Assembly: GCF_014204985.1 (NCBI RefSeq)
Contig: NZ_JACHMP010000001.1
Span: 7,068,001-7,132,000 of the forward strand
Source of the DNA: Streptosporangium becharense
Lineage (GTDB): Bacteria > Actinomycetota > Actinomycetes > Streptosporangiales > Streptosporangiaceae
Direction: 5' to 3'
DNA: 64,000 nt
Both the position numbers and the translations under genes were made by a program. The notes under the pieces were generated by a model. It saw only the letters and a program-made list of their open reading frames with translations, did not search any database and was not told the DNA's origin. Position 1 is the first letter of the stretch; each line of letters begins with the position of its first letter. Below are positions 47,789-55,768 of this stretch, piece by piece.

Positions 47789-48500
47789 TGAGGCGGTGCT
47801 CCCACAGCGCGCGGTAGTGCGGCAGGTGGAAACGGTAGAACGCGCCGAGGACGGGGTGGTCCTCGACGTCGACGGCGGGGCGGCTGCTGACGCCCCGCCG
47901 GATGCCGTCGCTCGCCATGACGTCCAGGTGCCAGCGCTCCGCCTGCCGCCAGGCGGGGACCGCCACCGGTTCCCAGCGCAGGGCGTGGGCGAGGAACGGG
48001 ATGCCCGTCGCCCGGCAGTAGGCGCGCACGGTCTCCTCGGGCCGGGAGACCAGGTCGTCGGCGTCGATCACCACCGGGGTCCGGCCGGTGGCGTCCGCGA
48101 CGGCGTCGTGGATCTCCCTGAGCCGCGCGAAACCCACCTCGTCGCGGGTGAGCGCCGGGTTCAGCCCGTAGTGCGAGGCGATCACCTCGCGCGGGTGCCG
48201 CACGATGAAGGTGTGGACGGCCTCGGTGAGCAACTCCCGGGACCGCAGCACCGCCGGGTAGTGGAAGTCCGTGGTGTCCTTGGAGAAGACCTGCCGCTCC
48301 CGGCCGGCCGCCAGCAGCCTCGTGATCACCTGTTCCTCGTCCGCGCAGACGGTACCGGCCACCTCGGCCCGGCCGAAGTCGACCACGTGCGAGAAGGGCT
48401 CGTGCACCACGAGGAAATCGCCGCGCTCCAGCATCATCCGCAGGAACATCGTGGAGCGGCTGCGGGGTGCGCTCCACAGCATCAGCAGCCGCCCGCTCAC
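47775..48500 (-). CDS. Sulfotransferase-family protein (PAPS-dependent, predicted)
   Basis: 241 aa from GTG 48500, overlapping the thioesterase stop by GTGA. The N-terminus RLLMLWSAPRSRSTMFLRMM contains the 5'-phosphosulfate loop (SAPRSRST), and FIVRHPREVIASHYGLNP is the 3'-phosphate-binding region (RxPxxxxxS). The protein is compact, as in small bacterial sulfotransferases. It is the last gene of the eight-gene operon that includes transketolase and aminotransferase. In the vazabitide/azinomycin class, sulfation of a hydroxyl creates the leaving group for aziridine closure, so this gene is a strong circumstantial fit. Direct substrate evidence is lacking. Confidence 0.82.
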   Translation of the reverse strand: MSGRLLMLWSAPRSRSTMFLRMMLERGDFLVVHEPFSHVVDFGRAEVAGTVCADEEQVITRLLAAGRERQVFSKDTTDFHYPAVLRSRELLTEAVHTFIVRHPREVIASHYGLNPALTRDEVGFARLREIHDAVADATGRTPVVIDADDLVSRPEETVRAYCRATGIPFLAHALRWEPVAVPAWRQAERWHLDVMASDGIRRGVSSRPAVDVEDHPVLGAFYRFHLPHYRALWEHRLTPQS

Positions 48501-49255
48501 CGCCCCGCCTCCAGCCGCCGGTGCACGGCCGTCACGATCCGCTCGTGGTGGTCGAGGAGGAAGAAGTGGCCGCCCGGCAGGCAGTCCAGCCGGAACGCGC
48601 CGGTCGTCTCCTCCTCCCACAACCGCATCAGGTCCGGGCCGGCCTCCTCGTCGTCGAGCCCCGCCCACGCGGAGACGGGGCACTCCAGCGGCGGACCGGC
48701 CGGGCGGCGGTAGGTCTCCACCGCCCGGAAGTCGGCCCGCATCATCGGGATCAGCACGTCCAGCAGGCCGTCGTTGTCGAGGATCTCCGGGTCCGCGGCG
48801 CCGTAGTCCCGCAGCATCGCCACGAACTCCGCCCGCGGCAGGTCGCTCACCGGTCGTTCCGGACGCACGATCCGCGGCCCCGGGCGGCCGCTGACGAACA
48901 GGTGGACCGGTGCCCGGCCCGCCGCCTGCAGGCGACGGGCCACCTCGAAGGCCACGATCGCCCCCATGCTGTGCCCGTACAGCGCGACCGGTACGTCGGA
49001 CGCCGCCGCCACGGGGGCGATGGCGTCCGCCATCTCGGCGATGCTCGCCGCCGGGGGCAGGCCCATCAGGGCGCCCCGGCCGGGCAGCTGCACCGGGACG
49101 AGTTCCACGGTGGAGGAGAACAGGGGCGCCCAGTCCGCGTAGAAGGTGGCCGAACCGCCGGCGAAGGGCAGGCAGAGCAGGCGGAACCGCGGCTCCGGCA
49201 GGGCGAAGCGGTTGTCGAGCCAGCCCGCGGCGTCGCGCACGGCGGTGCCCGTCAC
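48497..49255 (-). CDS. Type II thioesterase (Ser nucleophile)
   Basis: 252 aa from GTG 49255, coupled to the P450 stop. RLLCLPFAGGSATFYADW, VQLPGRGAL, the elbow LYGHSMGAIVAFE with canonical Ser, the acid in AWAGLDDEEAG and His in PGGHFFLLDHH are all present. It is a standard editing thioesterase, unlike the two left-arm copies, which have Cys. Position next to a P450 and a discrete carrier domain suggests proofreading of that carrier. Confidence 0.93.
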   Translation of the reverse strand: MTGTAVRDAAGWLDNRFALPEPRFRLLCLPFAGGSATFYADWAPLFSSTVELVPVQLPGRGALMGLPPAASIAEMADAIAPVAAASDVPVALYGHSMGAIVAFEVARRLQAAGRAPVHLFVSGRPGPRIVRPERPVSDLPRAEFVAMLRDYGAADPEILDNDGLLDVLIPMMRADFRAVETYRRPAGPPLECPVSAWAGLDDEEAGPDLMRLWEEETTGAFRLDCLPGGHFFLLDHHERIVTAVHRRLEAGR

Positions 49256-50538
49256 CGCGGGCCGCCCGGCGCGATCGTCGCCGGGCCGACCCCCGGGCGG
49301 GGGGTGAAGCGCACCGGCATGCTCTTGTACCCGGCGACGAAGTTCGAGCGCAGGTGCGCGGTCTCGCCCACCACCTCCACCTTCTCCACCAGCCGGGTCA
49401 GCTCCGACAGGAAGATCCGCAGGCCCAGCCGGGCCAGGCCCGCGCCGATGCAGTAGTGCGGGCCGACGCCGAAGGCGACGTGCCGGTTGGGCCGCCTGGC
49501 GATGTCGAACCGGTACGGGTCGCGGAAGACCCGCTCGTCGCGGTTGGCCGACCCCAGCCACACGCTCACCGGCTGGCCCGCCTCGATCTTCCGGCCGGCC
49601 AGCTCCACGTCCCGCTGCGCGTAGCGCATGAAGTGGCTGGCCGGCGACGACCAGCGCAGCACCTCCTCCAGGCACGTGTCGCGCAGCGCGGGGGTCTCGC
49701 ACAGCCGCCGGTACCGCTCGGGGTCCTCGGCCAGCATCCTCACCGCGGTGCACACCGCGTGCGGGGTGGTGACGTTGGCCCCCAGCAGCAGCGCGTAGCA
49801 GTTCAGCATGATCTGCTCGTCCGTCAGCGGGCTCTCCTCCAGGCTCATCGACAGCAGGATGCCGATCAGGTCGTCGGCGGGCGCCGACCGGTCCCGGCGG
49901 GAGATCTCCCGGTTGAAGAAGGCGAACAGCTCGTGGTGGGCCTGGCGCAGCGTGGCCTTGGGCGGGCCGGACGCGAAGTCGGGGTCGTCGTAGGCGATGG
50001 TCATGGTCGTCAGTTCCGACATGCGCGGCCAGTTCTCGCTCGGCATGCCCATGATCTGGCCGGTGAACGCCATCGGGAACATCAGCGCCGCCCGAGCCAG
50101 GTCGAAGACCTCCCCGTCCAGGCCGGGCCGGATCAGGTTGTGCACGACCTCGCGCATCCGCTCCTCCTGCCGCCCCACCGCCTGGCGGGTCAGCGCCCGG
50201 TTGAGCGGGTCGCGCAGCTGCCCGTGCCGGGGAGGGTCGGTGTCGGGCATCATCTGGTCGGAGGCGATGTCGGGCATGCTGAGGTCGATGATGCACAGCA
50301 TGGTGCCGCGCCGTGAGGAGAACTCCTCGTGGTTCTTCAGCACCCGGGTGACCTCCGCGTGCCGGGTGACCACCCAGAACGGCTCGCGTCCGTCGCCCGG
50401 GTCGAACCAGTGCACCGGGTCGTCGGCGCGCAGCCGGGCCCACAGCGCGTGCGGGTCGCCGTCGGCGTAGAAGCCGGAGTCGAGGAAGTCGACGGCCGCG
50501 ACGTCGACGTCGTCGAACGGGGGAACAGAGATCCTCAC
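49252..50538 (-). CDS. Cytochrome P450 with atypical I-helix
   Basis: 428 aa from GTG 50538 (GGAGGG upstream), one base after the carrier-domain stop. The haem loop AFGVGPHYCIGAGLARLGL is intact and ExxR is present (EEVLRW). In the I-helix the usual A-G-x-D/E-T becomes LLLGANVTTPHAVC: the acid is replaced by Val while Thr remains, which suggests altered proton delivery or a substrate-assisted mechanism. The start RISVPPFDDVDVAAVDFLDSGFY is typical of actinomycete P450s. Adjacent to a carrier protein, it may oxidise a carrier-tethered substrate. Confidence 0.92.
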   Translation of the reverse strand: MRISVPPFDDVDVAAVDFLDSGFYADGDPHALWARLRADDPVHWFDPGDGREPFWVVTRHAEVTRVLKNHEEFSSRRGTMLCIIDLSMPDIASDQMMPDTDPPRHGQLRDPLNRALTRQAVGRQEERMREVVHNLIRPGLDGEVFDLARAALMFPMAFTGQIMGMPSENWPRMSELTTMTIAYDDPDFASGPPKATLRQAHHELFAFFNREISRRDRSAPADDLIGILLSMSLEESPLTDEQIMLNCYALLLGANVTTPHAVCTAVRMLAEDPERYRRLCETPALRDTCLEEVLRWSSPASHFMRYAQRDVELAGRKIEAGQPVSVWLGSANRDERVFRDPYRFDIARRPNRHVAFGVGPHYCIGAGLARLGLRIFLSELTRLVEKVEVVGETAHLRSNFVAGYKSMPVRFTPRPGVGPATIAPGGPR

Positions 50539-50539
50539 G

Positions 50540-51751
50540 TCAGCCCTCCGAGGTGACCGTCTCGCGCGCCCGCTCCACCGACCGGGCGAGCTCGGCGACC
50601 GTCGTGTTCCGGTAGAAGGTGTGCGCGGTGATCTGCACACCCAGGTCCTGCTCGATCGCGTCGAGCAGTTCGATCGCGAGCAGCGAGTTGCCGCCCAGGG
50701 TGAAGAAGTCGTCGTCGACGCCGACCGCGTCGGTGCGGAGCACGCGCCGGAAGAGCGAGGCGACGTGGTCCCGGGTGCGGTCGCCGGTCGAGGGTGAGGG
50801 CATGACCTGTCCTTTCCTGAGAGCTGATACGCGTCCGGCGGCGTGCCGGACGGCGTCGGCGCTGACCCCGGCCTCCTCCAGGAGCTCGCGGTGTCCCCGC
50901 ACGGCCGTCCCGACGGGGCCGGTGACCGCCACGCGCACGACGGGGCAGGGCACCACCGCCCCCGTCGCCTCCGCCACGGCGTCGCCGAGCCCGCCCTGCG
51001 CGCGGTGCTCCTCGACGGTGACGATCCCGGCGGTCTGCGACGCCGCGGCCAGCACGGCCCCGGAGTCGAAGGGGACGAGGGTGTGGATCTCCAGCACCCG
51101 CGCGCCGATGCCCTCCGCGGCCAGCGCCGCCGCCGCCTCCAGGGCCATCAGCACCGGGTACGGCCCGCACGCGACGATCGTGACGTCGTCGCCGTCGCGC
51201 AGCCGCACCGCCTCGCCGAGGACGAACGGGTGCGCGCCGCGGTGCGGGCCGGGCACCGCCTGGCGGCCCAGCCGCAGGTAGGCGGGGCCCGGCAGGGCGT
51301 GCAGGGCGGAGAGCGCGGCCGGGATCTCCGCCGCGTCGGCGGGCACGACGGCGCTCAGCCCGCCCACGGCGCGCACCACCGCCAGGTCCTCCAGCGCGTA
51401 GTGGGTGGTGCCGAAGTGCGCGGCCGACAGCCCGGCGTGGCTGGCGACGACCCGGACGGGCAGGCCGACCGCCGCCACGTCCAGCTTGAGCTGCTCGGCG
51501 GCCCGCGTGGTGGCGAACGTGGCCATCGTGTGCACGTACGGGACGAACCCCCGGGCGGCCAGCCCGGCGGCCACGCCCATCATGTTGGCCTCGGCGATGC
51601 CCACGTTGAGGTAGCGGTCGGGGAAGGCCCTGGCGAAGGTGCGTTCCAGGCCGCCCATGTCGGTGTCCACGCACACCACCCGGGGGTCGCGGGCGGCCAG
51701 GTCGACCAGTGCCCGCCAGTAGACCTCCCTCGGTGACTCCTCGGCCGTCAC
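50540..51751 (-). CDS. Transketolase C-terminal half fused in frame to a carrier (T) domain
   Basis: 403 aa from GTG 51751, coupled to the N-terminal half. Residues ~1-315 are the pyrimidine-binding and C-terminal transketolase domains (VVCVDTDMGGLERTFARAFPDRYLNVGIAEANMMGVAAGLA; HAGLSAAHFGTTHYALEDLAVVR; GIVTVEEHRAQGGLGDAV). Residues ~317-403 are a carrier domain, VGVDDDFFTLGGNSLLAIELLDAI, with its phosphopantetheine Ser. There is no stop codon between them. AGGAAAGGA stands six bases before an in-frame ATG (50803), so a free 87-aa carrier could also be made. The half-transketolase should transfer a two-carbon ketol unit; fusion versus dual translation is undecided. Confidence 0.85.
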   Translation of the reverse strand: MTAEESPREVYWRALVDLAARDPRVVCVDTDMGGLERTFARAFPDRYLNVGIAEANMMGVAAGLAARGFVPYVHTMATFATTRAAEQLKLDVAAVGLPVRVVASHAGLSAAHFGTTHYALEDLAVVRAVGGLSAVVPADAAEIPAALSALHALPGPAYLRLGRQAVPGPHRGAHPFVLGEAVRLRDGDDVTIVACGPYPVLMALEAAAALAAEGIGARVLEIHTLVPFDSGAVLAAASQTAGIVTVEEHRAQGGLGDAVAEATGAVVPCPVVRVAVTGPVGTAVRGHRELLEEAGVSADAVRHAAGRVSALRKGQVMPSPSTGDRTRDHVASLFRRVLRTDAVGVDDDFFTLGGNSLLAIELLDAIEQDLGVQITAHTFYRNTTVAELARSVERARETVTSEG

Positions 51752-52548
51752 GGCGCGGCCCCCCGTCCCGCGTCGAGCTGGGCCAGGGCCCTGCGCAGCA
51801 GCGGCTCGGTGAGCACGGCGTAGTGCGAGGAGACCTTGCCCTCCAGGAACCGCACGCCCCTGCCCTTGACCGTCCGGGCGATCACGGCCAGCGGGAGCCC
51901 CGACCCGGGCGGGGCGAGGGCGGCGCGCAGCGCCTCGACGTCGTGGCCGTCCACCTCGCGCGTCTCCCAGCCGAAGGCGGTCAGCCGCGCCGCGAGCGGT
52001 TCGAGCCCGACGCACTCCTCTGTCGCGGCGGTCAGCTGCATCCCGTTGCGGTCGACGACCACCGTCAGCCCGCCGAGGCGGCGGTGCCCGGCGAACATCA
52101 GGGCCTCCCACACCGACCCCTCCTGGAGCTCCCCGTCGCCGGCGAGGACGAACACCCGCTCGTCCCGGCCGGCCATGGCGGCGGCCAGGGCCATCCCCGC
52201 CCCCAGGGACACGCCGTGGCCGAGCGAGCCGGTCGGGAACTCCACGCCGGGCAGGCCGCGCGGCGGGTGGCCGAGCAGCCGGCTGCCCGGACGGCCGTAG
52301 GAGTCCACCTCGGCCTCCCCGATCAGGCCCTTCTCGGCCAGCACCGCGTACAGCGCGGGTGCGGCGTGCCCCTTGCTCAGCAGGAACGTGTCGCAGGTGC
52401 GCATCACGTCGAAGTGCAGCGTGGCGAGGATGTCGGCGCACGACAGGCTGCCTCCGACGTGCGCGCCGAGCGGCCCCGCCGCCATCCGCAGGACGCGGCG
52501 GCGCAGCCGGTACGCCACGTCGCGTATCCGTCCGGTCGTGGCGTTCAC
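51748..52548 (-). CDS. Transketolase N-terminal (ThDP-binding) half
   Basis: 266 aa from GTG 52548, overlapping the aminotransferase stop. GGSLSCADILATLHFDVMR, FLLSKGHAAPALYAVL, PTGSLGHGVSLGAGMALA and GDGELQEGSVWEALMFAGHRRL...VVDRNGMQL give the thiamine-diphosphate/Mg2+ motif (GDG...N). With the next gene it forms a split transketolase, as in AmCP-linked pathways, where it adds a hydroxyacetyl unit to the carrier-bound glutamate semialdehyde. GTGA coupling ensures equal synthesis of the halves. Confidence 0.93.
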   Translation of the reverse strand: MNATTGRIRDVAYRLRRRVLRMAAGPLGAHVGGSLSCADILATLHFDVMRTCDTFLLSKGHAAPALYAVLAEKGLIGEAEVDSYGRPGSRLLGHPPRGLPGVEFPTGSLGHGVSLGAGMALAAAMAGRDERVFVLAGDGELQEGSVWEALMFAGHRRLGGLTVVVDRNGMQLTAATEECVGLEPLAARLTAFGWETREVDGHDVEALRAALAPPGSGLPLAVIARTVKGRGVRFLEGKVSSHYAVLTEPLLRRALAQLDAGRGAAP

Positions 52549-53831
52549 GCGGCCCCGCCCCGGGACGAGGCCAGCGACCGGGCCATCCTGCCCACCACGT
52601 CCAGGTGCTCCCACACCTTGGCGAACCCGTCGGCGTACGCGCGCAGCGCCGGGGCCGATCCGGGGTTCAGGTGGCGGCGCTGCAGGCACAGGGAGTCGTC
52701 GAGGACCGCCCGCGCCACCGGGAAGGACGCGGGGTCGCGCGCGGCGTCCCCGCCGGTTCCCTTCGCCGTGAAGGCGGGCTGGTCGGGCAGCGGGACCTCC
52801 TGGTAGCGGGAGACCGGCACGCCCTCCGCGCGCAGCACCCGGTGCAGCGCCCGCCGCACCGCCCCCGCGGGCACGCCGTCGATCCCCAGCTCCTCCGGGA
52901 CGATGCGCACCCGCAGGATGTGCCAGACGTGCGTGCGGTCGGACGGCACGTGGGGCGGACGCAGGCCCGGCAGCCGCCCCAGCCGGTCGAGCAGTTCGCG
53001 GATCCCCGCCTCGCGCCGCCGGGCGTGGTCGTCCATCGCGGCGAGCTGGACGCGCGCCATCGCGGCCTGCACCGGGCTGAGCTTGTGGTTCCAGCCGACC
53101 GCGTGCGCCACGTAGCTGCGGGTGCGCTCCTGGTCCAGCCGCTCCCCGAAGGTGCGCAGCCGCCGCACCGCTCGGTCGACGTCGGCGGAGGAGGTGGTGA
53201 CCAGGCCGCCCTCGCCGCAGGTGGGCAGGTTCTTGCTGGGGTGGAGGCTGAAGCAGCCGGCGTCGCCCAGCGCGCCGGTCCGGGTGCCGCGGTAGCGGGC
53301 GCCGTGCGCCTGGGCGGCGTCCTCGACGACGGCCAGGCCGCGGCGGGCGGCCAGCCGTCCCAGCTCCGCCATGTCGGCCGGCAACCCGTGCAGGTGCACC
53401 GGCAGGAGCGCGGCCGTGCGCGGGCCGGTGACGGCGGCGGCGGCTGCGGGGTCGAGGCAGAACGTGCGCGGGTCGATGTCGGCGAAGACCGGTGTCGCCC
53501 CCTGCTGGGCGACGGCCAGGGCGGTGGCGTTCATGCTGACCGCGGGCACCACCACCTCGTCGCCGGGGCCGACGCCGAGAGCGGCGAGCGCGAGTTGCAG
53601 GGCCGCCGTCCCCGAGCCCACCGCCGCGCAGTGCGCGGCCCCCACGTACCGGGCCCACTCCTCCTCCAGGCCCGCCACCTCCGGTTCGCCCGGCGCGGTC
53701 GCGGTGAGCACGCCGCCGCGCAGGACGCGCAGCACCGCCTCCTCGTCGGCGCGGGTGATCACGGGCCAGCCGGTCTCCCCCACGTCCCGGGGCACCGCCC
53801 GGGGCCCGCCCAGCATCGCCAGTGTGCTCAT
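52545..53831 (-). CDS. DegT/DnrJ/EryC1/StrS-family PLP aminotransferase
   Basis: 428 aa from ATG 53831. The N-terminus has a GGPRAVP...GWPVITRADEEAVLRVLRGG start, VGSGTAALQLAL (PLP phosphate site), VVEDAAQAHGARYRG (Asp to the PLP nitrogen) and the Lys in CFSLHPSKNLPTCGEGG. Enzymes of this family aminate keto groups of sugars or sugar-like compounds. Next to a split transketolase and divergent from LysW genes, it most likely transaminates the ketone made by two-carbon extension, giving the second amino group of a C7 diamino acid. Coupled by 4-bp overlaps to both neighbours. Confidence 0.93.
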   Translation of the reverse strand: MSTLAMLGGPRAVPRDVGETGWPVITRADEEAVLRVLRGGVLTATAPGEPEVAGLEEEWARYVGAAHCAAVGSGTAALQLALAALGVGPGDEVVVPAVSMNATALAVAQQGATPVFADIDPRTFCLDPAAAAAVTGPRTAALLPVHLHGLPADMAELGRLAARRGLAVVEDAAQAHGARYRGTRTGALGDAGCFSLHPSKNLPTCGEGGLVTTSSADVDRAVRRLRTFGERLDQERTRSYVAHAVGWNHKLSPVQAAMARVQLAAMDDHARRREAGIRELLDRLGRLPGLRPPHVPSDRTHVWHILRVRIVPEELGIDGVPAGAVRRALHRVLRAEGVPVSRYQEVPLPDQPAFTAKGTGGDAARDPASFPVARAVLDDSLCLQRRHLNPGSAPALRAYADGFAKVWEHLDVVGRMARSLASSRGGAA

Positions 53832-54817
53832 GTCCGCTCCATCGCCGTCTCGACGTGGTCCAGGGCCTCCTGCCAGCGCCGCAGCAGCGTGCCGCCGTGG
53901 CGGGCGACCGCGGCGGCGGCTGCCGGGGGGTCGGCGGTGCCGTGGGCGGCGGCGACCCGCACCCCGGTCCAGCCGTGGGCGACCAGGTCGACCCAGCGGG
54001 CCGTCTCCGCCAGCGCCGGCCTGCCGAGCGAGCGGGCCGCCCGCGCCAGGAACGCGGCGTGCACCGACGCCTCCGCCTGGGCCGGCCAGCCCGCCGCGTA
54101 CAGTTCGCGCAGCGGCGTGTCGTCACCGCCGGCGACGCGCTCCGGCAGGCCGCCGAGCAGGGACGACAGGGCCGGGAGCCCCTCGCCGCGCAGCGCGGCG
54201 AGGTTGTCCGCCAGCCGGTCGCGCAGCCACGGCCAGGTCAGCTCGGGCTGCGGGCCGAGCACGCGCACCTCCAGCCACCGCCAGGCCGGGCTGCTGCCGG
54301 CGAAGAACGGGTCGCTGCCGTCGTCCGGGTTGGCCGAGGCCCGCGCGCGCTCCAGCACCTCGCGGGGGAGCGGGCCGCGGAAGGCCGGCGGCATCGGGTC
54401 GAGGACGGCGTAGGCGTCCGCGGCCGGGTCGCGGCCCTCGACGACCACCAGGTGGCCGGCGTGGACGTCGTGGTAGGCGGGACGGAACGGCAGGTGGTAG
54501 TTGTCCACCGCCACGATCGGGGTCAGGCCGCGGGCGAGGGCCTCGTCGAGCTGCGCGCGGCCCTCGCCGGCGGAGGCCGGGACGTGCCAGACCATGTCCA
54601 GCGGGTGGTAGAGGCCGAAAGCCGCCGACAGCGAGCCGAGCCGGGGGTGGAAGTACTCCACCGGCTCCCATGACCCGCTGTCCCAGGTGAAGCGCCACCC
54701 GGTCCCCATGGCCTGGAGCGCGTCCCAGCCGCGGGCCGCCAGGACGTGGGCCACGTCGACCTGCAGGCAGCTGCACAGGTCGTCGTACCAGATCTCGCTC
54801 CGCGTCGCGGTGATCAC
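53828..54817 (-). CDS. BtrH N-terminal-like protein, function unknown
   Basis: 329 aa from GTG 54817, overlapping the upstream gene's stop. The N-terminal ~130 residues (EIWYDDLCSCLQVDVAHVLAARGWDA...VEYFHP...VDNYHLPFRP...HAGHLVVVEGRD) look like the BtrH-N/C39-peptidase-like fold: Cys near residue 11-13, then His and Asp-Asn motifs. The C-terminal ~190 residues are helical, Ala/Leu-rich. BtrH itself transfers acyl groups from a carrier to an amine. Alternatively, with the 198-aa neighbour, this could be the counterpart of the two-protein aziridine-forming enzymes of vazabitide and azinomycin. The fold is moderately supported; the role is open. Confidence 0.6.
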   Translation of the reverse strand: MITATRSEIWYDDLCSCLQVDVAHVLAARGWDALQAMGTGWRFTWDSGSWEPVEYFHPRLGSLSAAFGLYHPLDMVWHVPASAGEGRAQLDEALARGLTPIVAVDNYHLPFRPAYHDVHAGHLVVVEGRDPAADAYAVLDPMPPAFRGPLPREVLERARASANPDDGSDPFFAGSSPAWRWLEVRVLGPQPELTWPWLRDRLADNLAALRGEGLPALSSLLGGLPERVAGGDDTPLRELYAAGWPAQAEASVHAAFLARAARSLGRPALAETARWVDLVAHGWTGVRVAAAHGTADPPAAAAAVARHGGTLLRRWQEALDHVETAMERT

Positions 54818-55410
54818 GTGACAGCCTCCAGGGTCAGCCCGAAAACGTGCAGCGCCGGATTGTCCGGGAGGCGTATCCCGGTTATTTCCTCCCGGCGCGG
54901 AACCGGGACGCGTACCAGCCACACCAGCCCGATCAGGCCGCGTTGGACGTGGTGCGGATAGTGCATGTCCGCCGACCGCCCGGCGACGCTCTCCCCGAAA
55001 TGCGGATCGGCCGACCAGAAATCCGAGACCCTGAGCCACTCGACGTCCACGGCCCCCGACGAATGGTGAATGTGCACGAACTCCTCGCAGCGTCTCTCCG
55101 AGGTGGCGACCAGGTGGATCCAGTCGGCCCGGACCCGGGGCAGCGTCACGAACTGGCCCGCGCAGCGGACGTTGTCGGGAGCGCGGCCGTCCGCCTCGGG
55201 GAGGTCGAACAGGACGTCCCCGAGCAGGTGGCGCCCGCTGGGGAGAGTTCCGGCGGGCAGGCTGTTGCCCCATACGTTGAGCCGCCCGCGGTCGAGCGCG
55301 ACCGGGGTGGTGAAGGCGACGTTGTTGCGGTGCTCGCTGAGATCGACGGTGTGGTGGACGTGCCCGCGGAACGCGGGCCCCGTCACCTGGTTATCAGGGA
55401 TCCGCCGCAT
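54814..55410 (-). CDS. Conserved-looking beta-rich protein of unknown function, first gene of operon
   Basis: 198 aa from ATG 55410 (GGAGGGG nine bases upstream). It is mostly beta-prone: VHHTVDLSEHRNNVAFTTP, LNVWGNSLPAG, DNVRCAGQFVTLP, WIHLVATSERRCEEF, VDVEWLRVSDFW, YPHHVQRGLIGLVWLVRVPV. Pattern and size suggest a jelly-roll or carbohydrate-binding-like sandwich; I see no catalytic motif or signal peptide. It leads the minus-strand operon and is stop-start coupled to the BtrH-N-like gene, implying a complex. I do not recognise a function. The pair is my best positional candidate for a cyclisation step. Confidence 0.7.
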   Translation of the reverse strand: MRRIPDNQVTGPAFRGHVHHTVDLSEHRNNVAFTTPVALDRGRLNVWGNSLPAGTLPSGRHLLGDVLFDLPEADGRAPDNVRCAGQFVTLPRVRADWIHLVATSERRCEEFVHIHHSSGAVDVEWLRVSDFWSADPHFGESVAGRSADMHYPHHVQRGLIGLVWLVRVPVPRREEITGIRLPDNPALHVFGLTLEAVT

Positions 55411-55441
55411 CGGCAATCACCCTCCCCTCTTTGCCTGACCG

Positions 55442-55505
55442 TTCTCGATTGATTTTCTAGTGAGATTCGAGCGGTTTTATCGGTGATTCTCTAGTGGTTT
55501 TCAAG
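55442..55505. promoter_or_regulatory. Tandem 11-bp-period operators, copies C and D
   Basis: Series C: TTCTCGAT (55442-55449), TTTTCTAG (55453-55460), GATTCGAG (55464-55471). Series D: TTCTCTAG (55487-55494), TTTTCAAG (55498-55505). Both keep 11-bp steps, and D is offset by one base from C's phase. They lie in the divergent promoter region between the minus-strand operon (start 55410) and lysW (start 55592), so one activator could drive both. Confidence 0.65.
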
Positions 55506-55591
55506 AGCTTGACCACGGGGTTCTGGAATTCGTCTGATTCGATTATCGTGCACCATAGACGGTAAGTGAGCCGATCGCTGAGGAGCAAGCT

Positions 55592-55768
55592 TTGAATATC
55601 GTCGAGAAAATTGCCTGCCCCGAGTGCGGGGACGCGGTGCCGGCCGCCGGGGCGGAGCCGGCCGAGATCGTGGTCTGCCCGGGGTGCGCGGCCGACCTGG
55701 AGGTCGTGGCGGTGGACCCGGTCGTGCTGGCGCTCGCCCCTGAGATCGAAGAGGACTGGGGTGAGTGA
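55592..55768 (+). CDS. lysW: LysW-like amino-group carrier protein (AmCP)
   Basis: 58 aa from TTG 55592 with AGGAG six bases upstream. Two zinc-knuckle pairs are visible: IACPECGD and VVCPGCAA. The C-terminus is exactly the AmCP signature EDWGE, whose last Glu gamma-carboxyl is ligated to the alpha-amino group of the substrate amino acid by LysX. The body is acidic, as in other carriers. It protects and hands on intermediates of lysine, arginine or specialised diamino acids. It is first in the plus-strand operon, overlapping lysX by 8 bp. The operon lies in an NRPS cluster, so a secondary-metabolite role is far likelier than primary lysine synthesis. Confidence 0.95.
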   Translation: MNIVEKIACPECGDAVPAAGAEPAEIVVCPGCAADLEVVAVDPVVLALAPEIEEDWGE

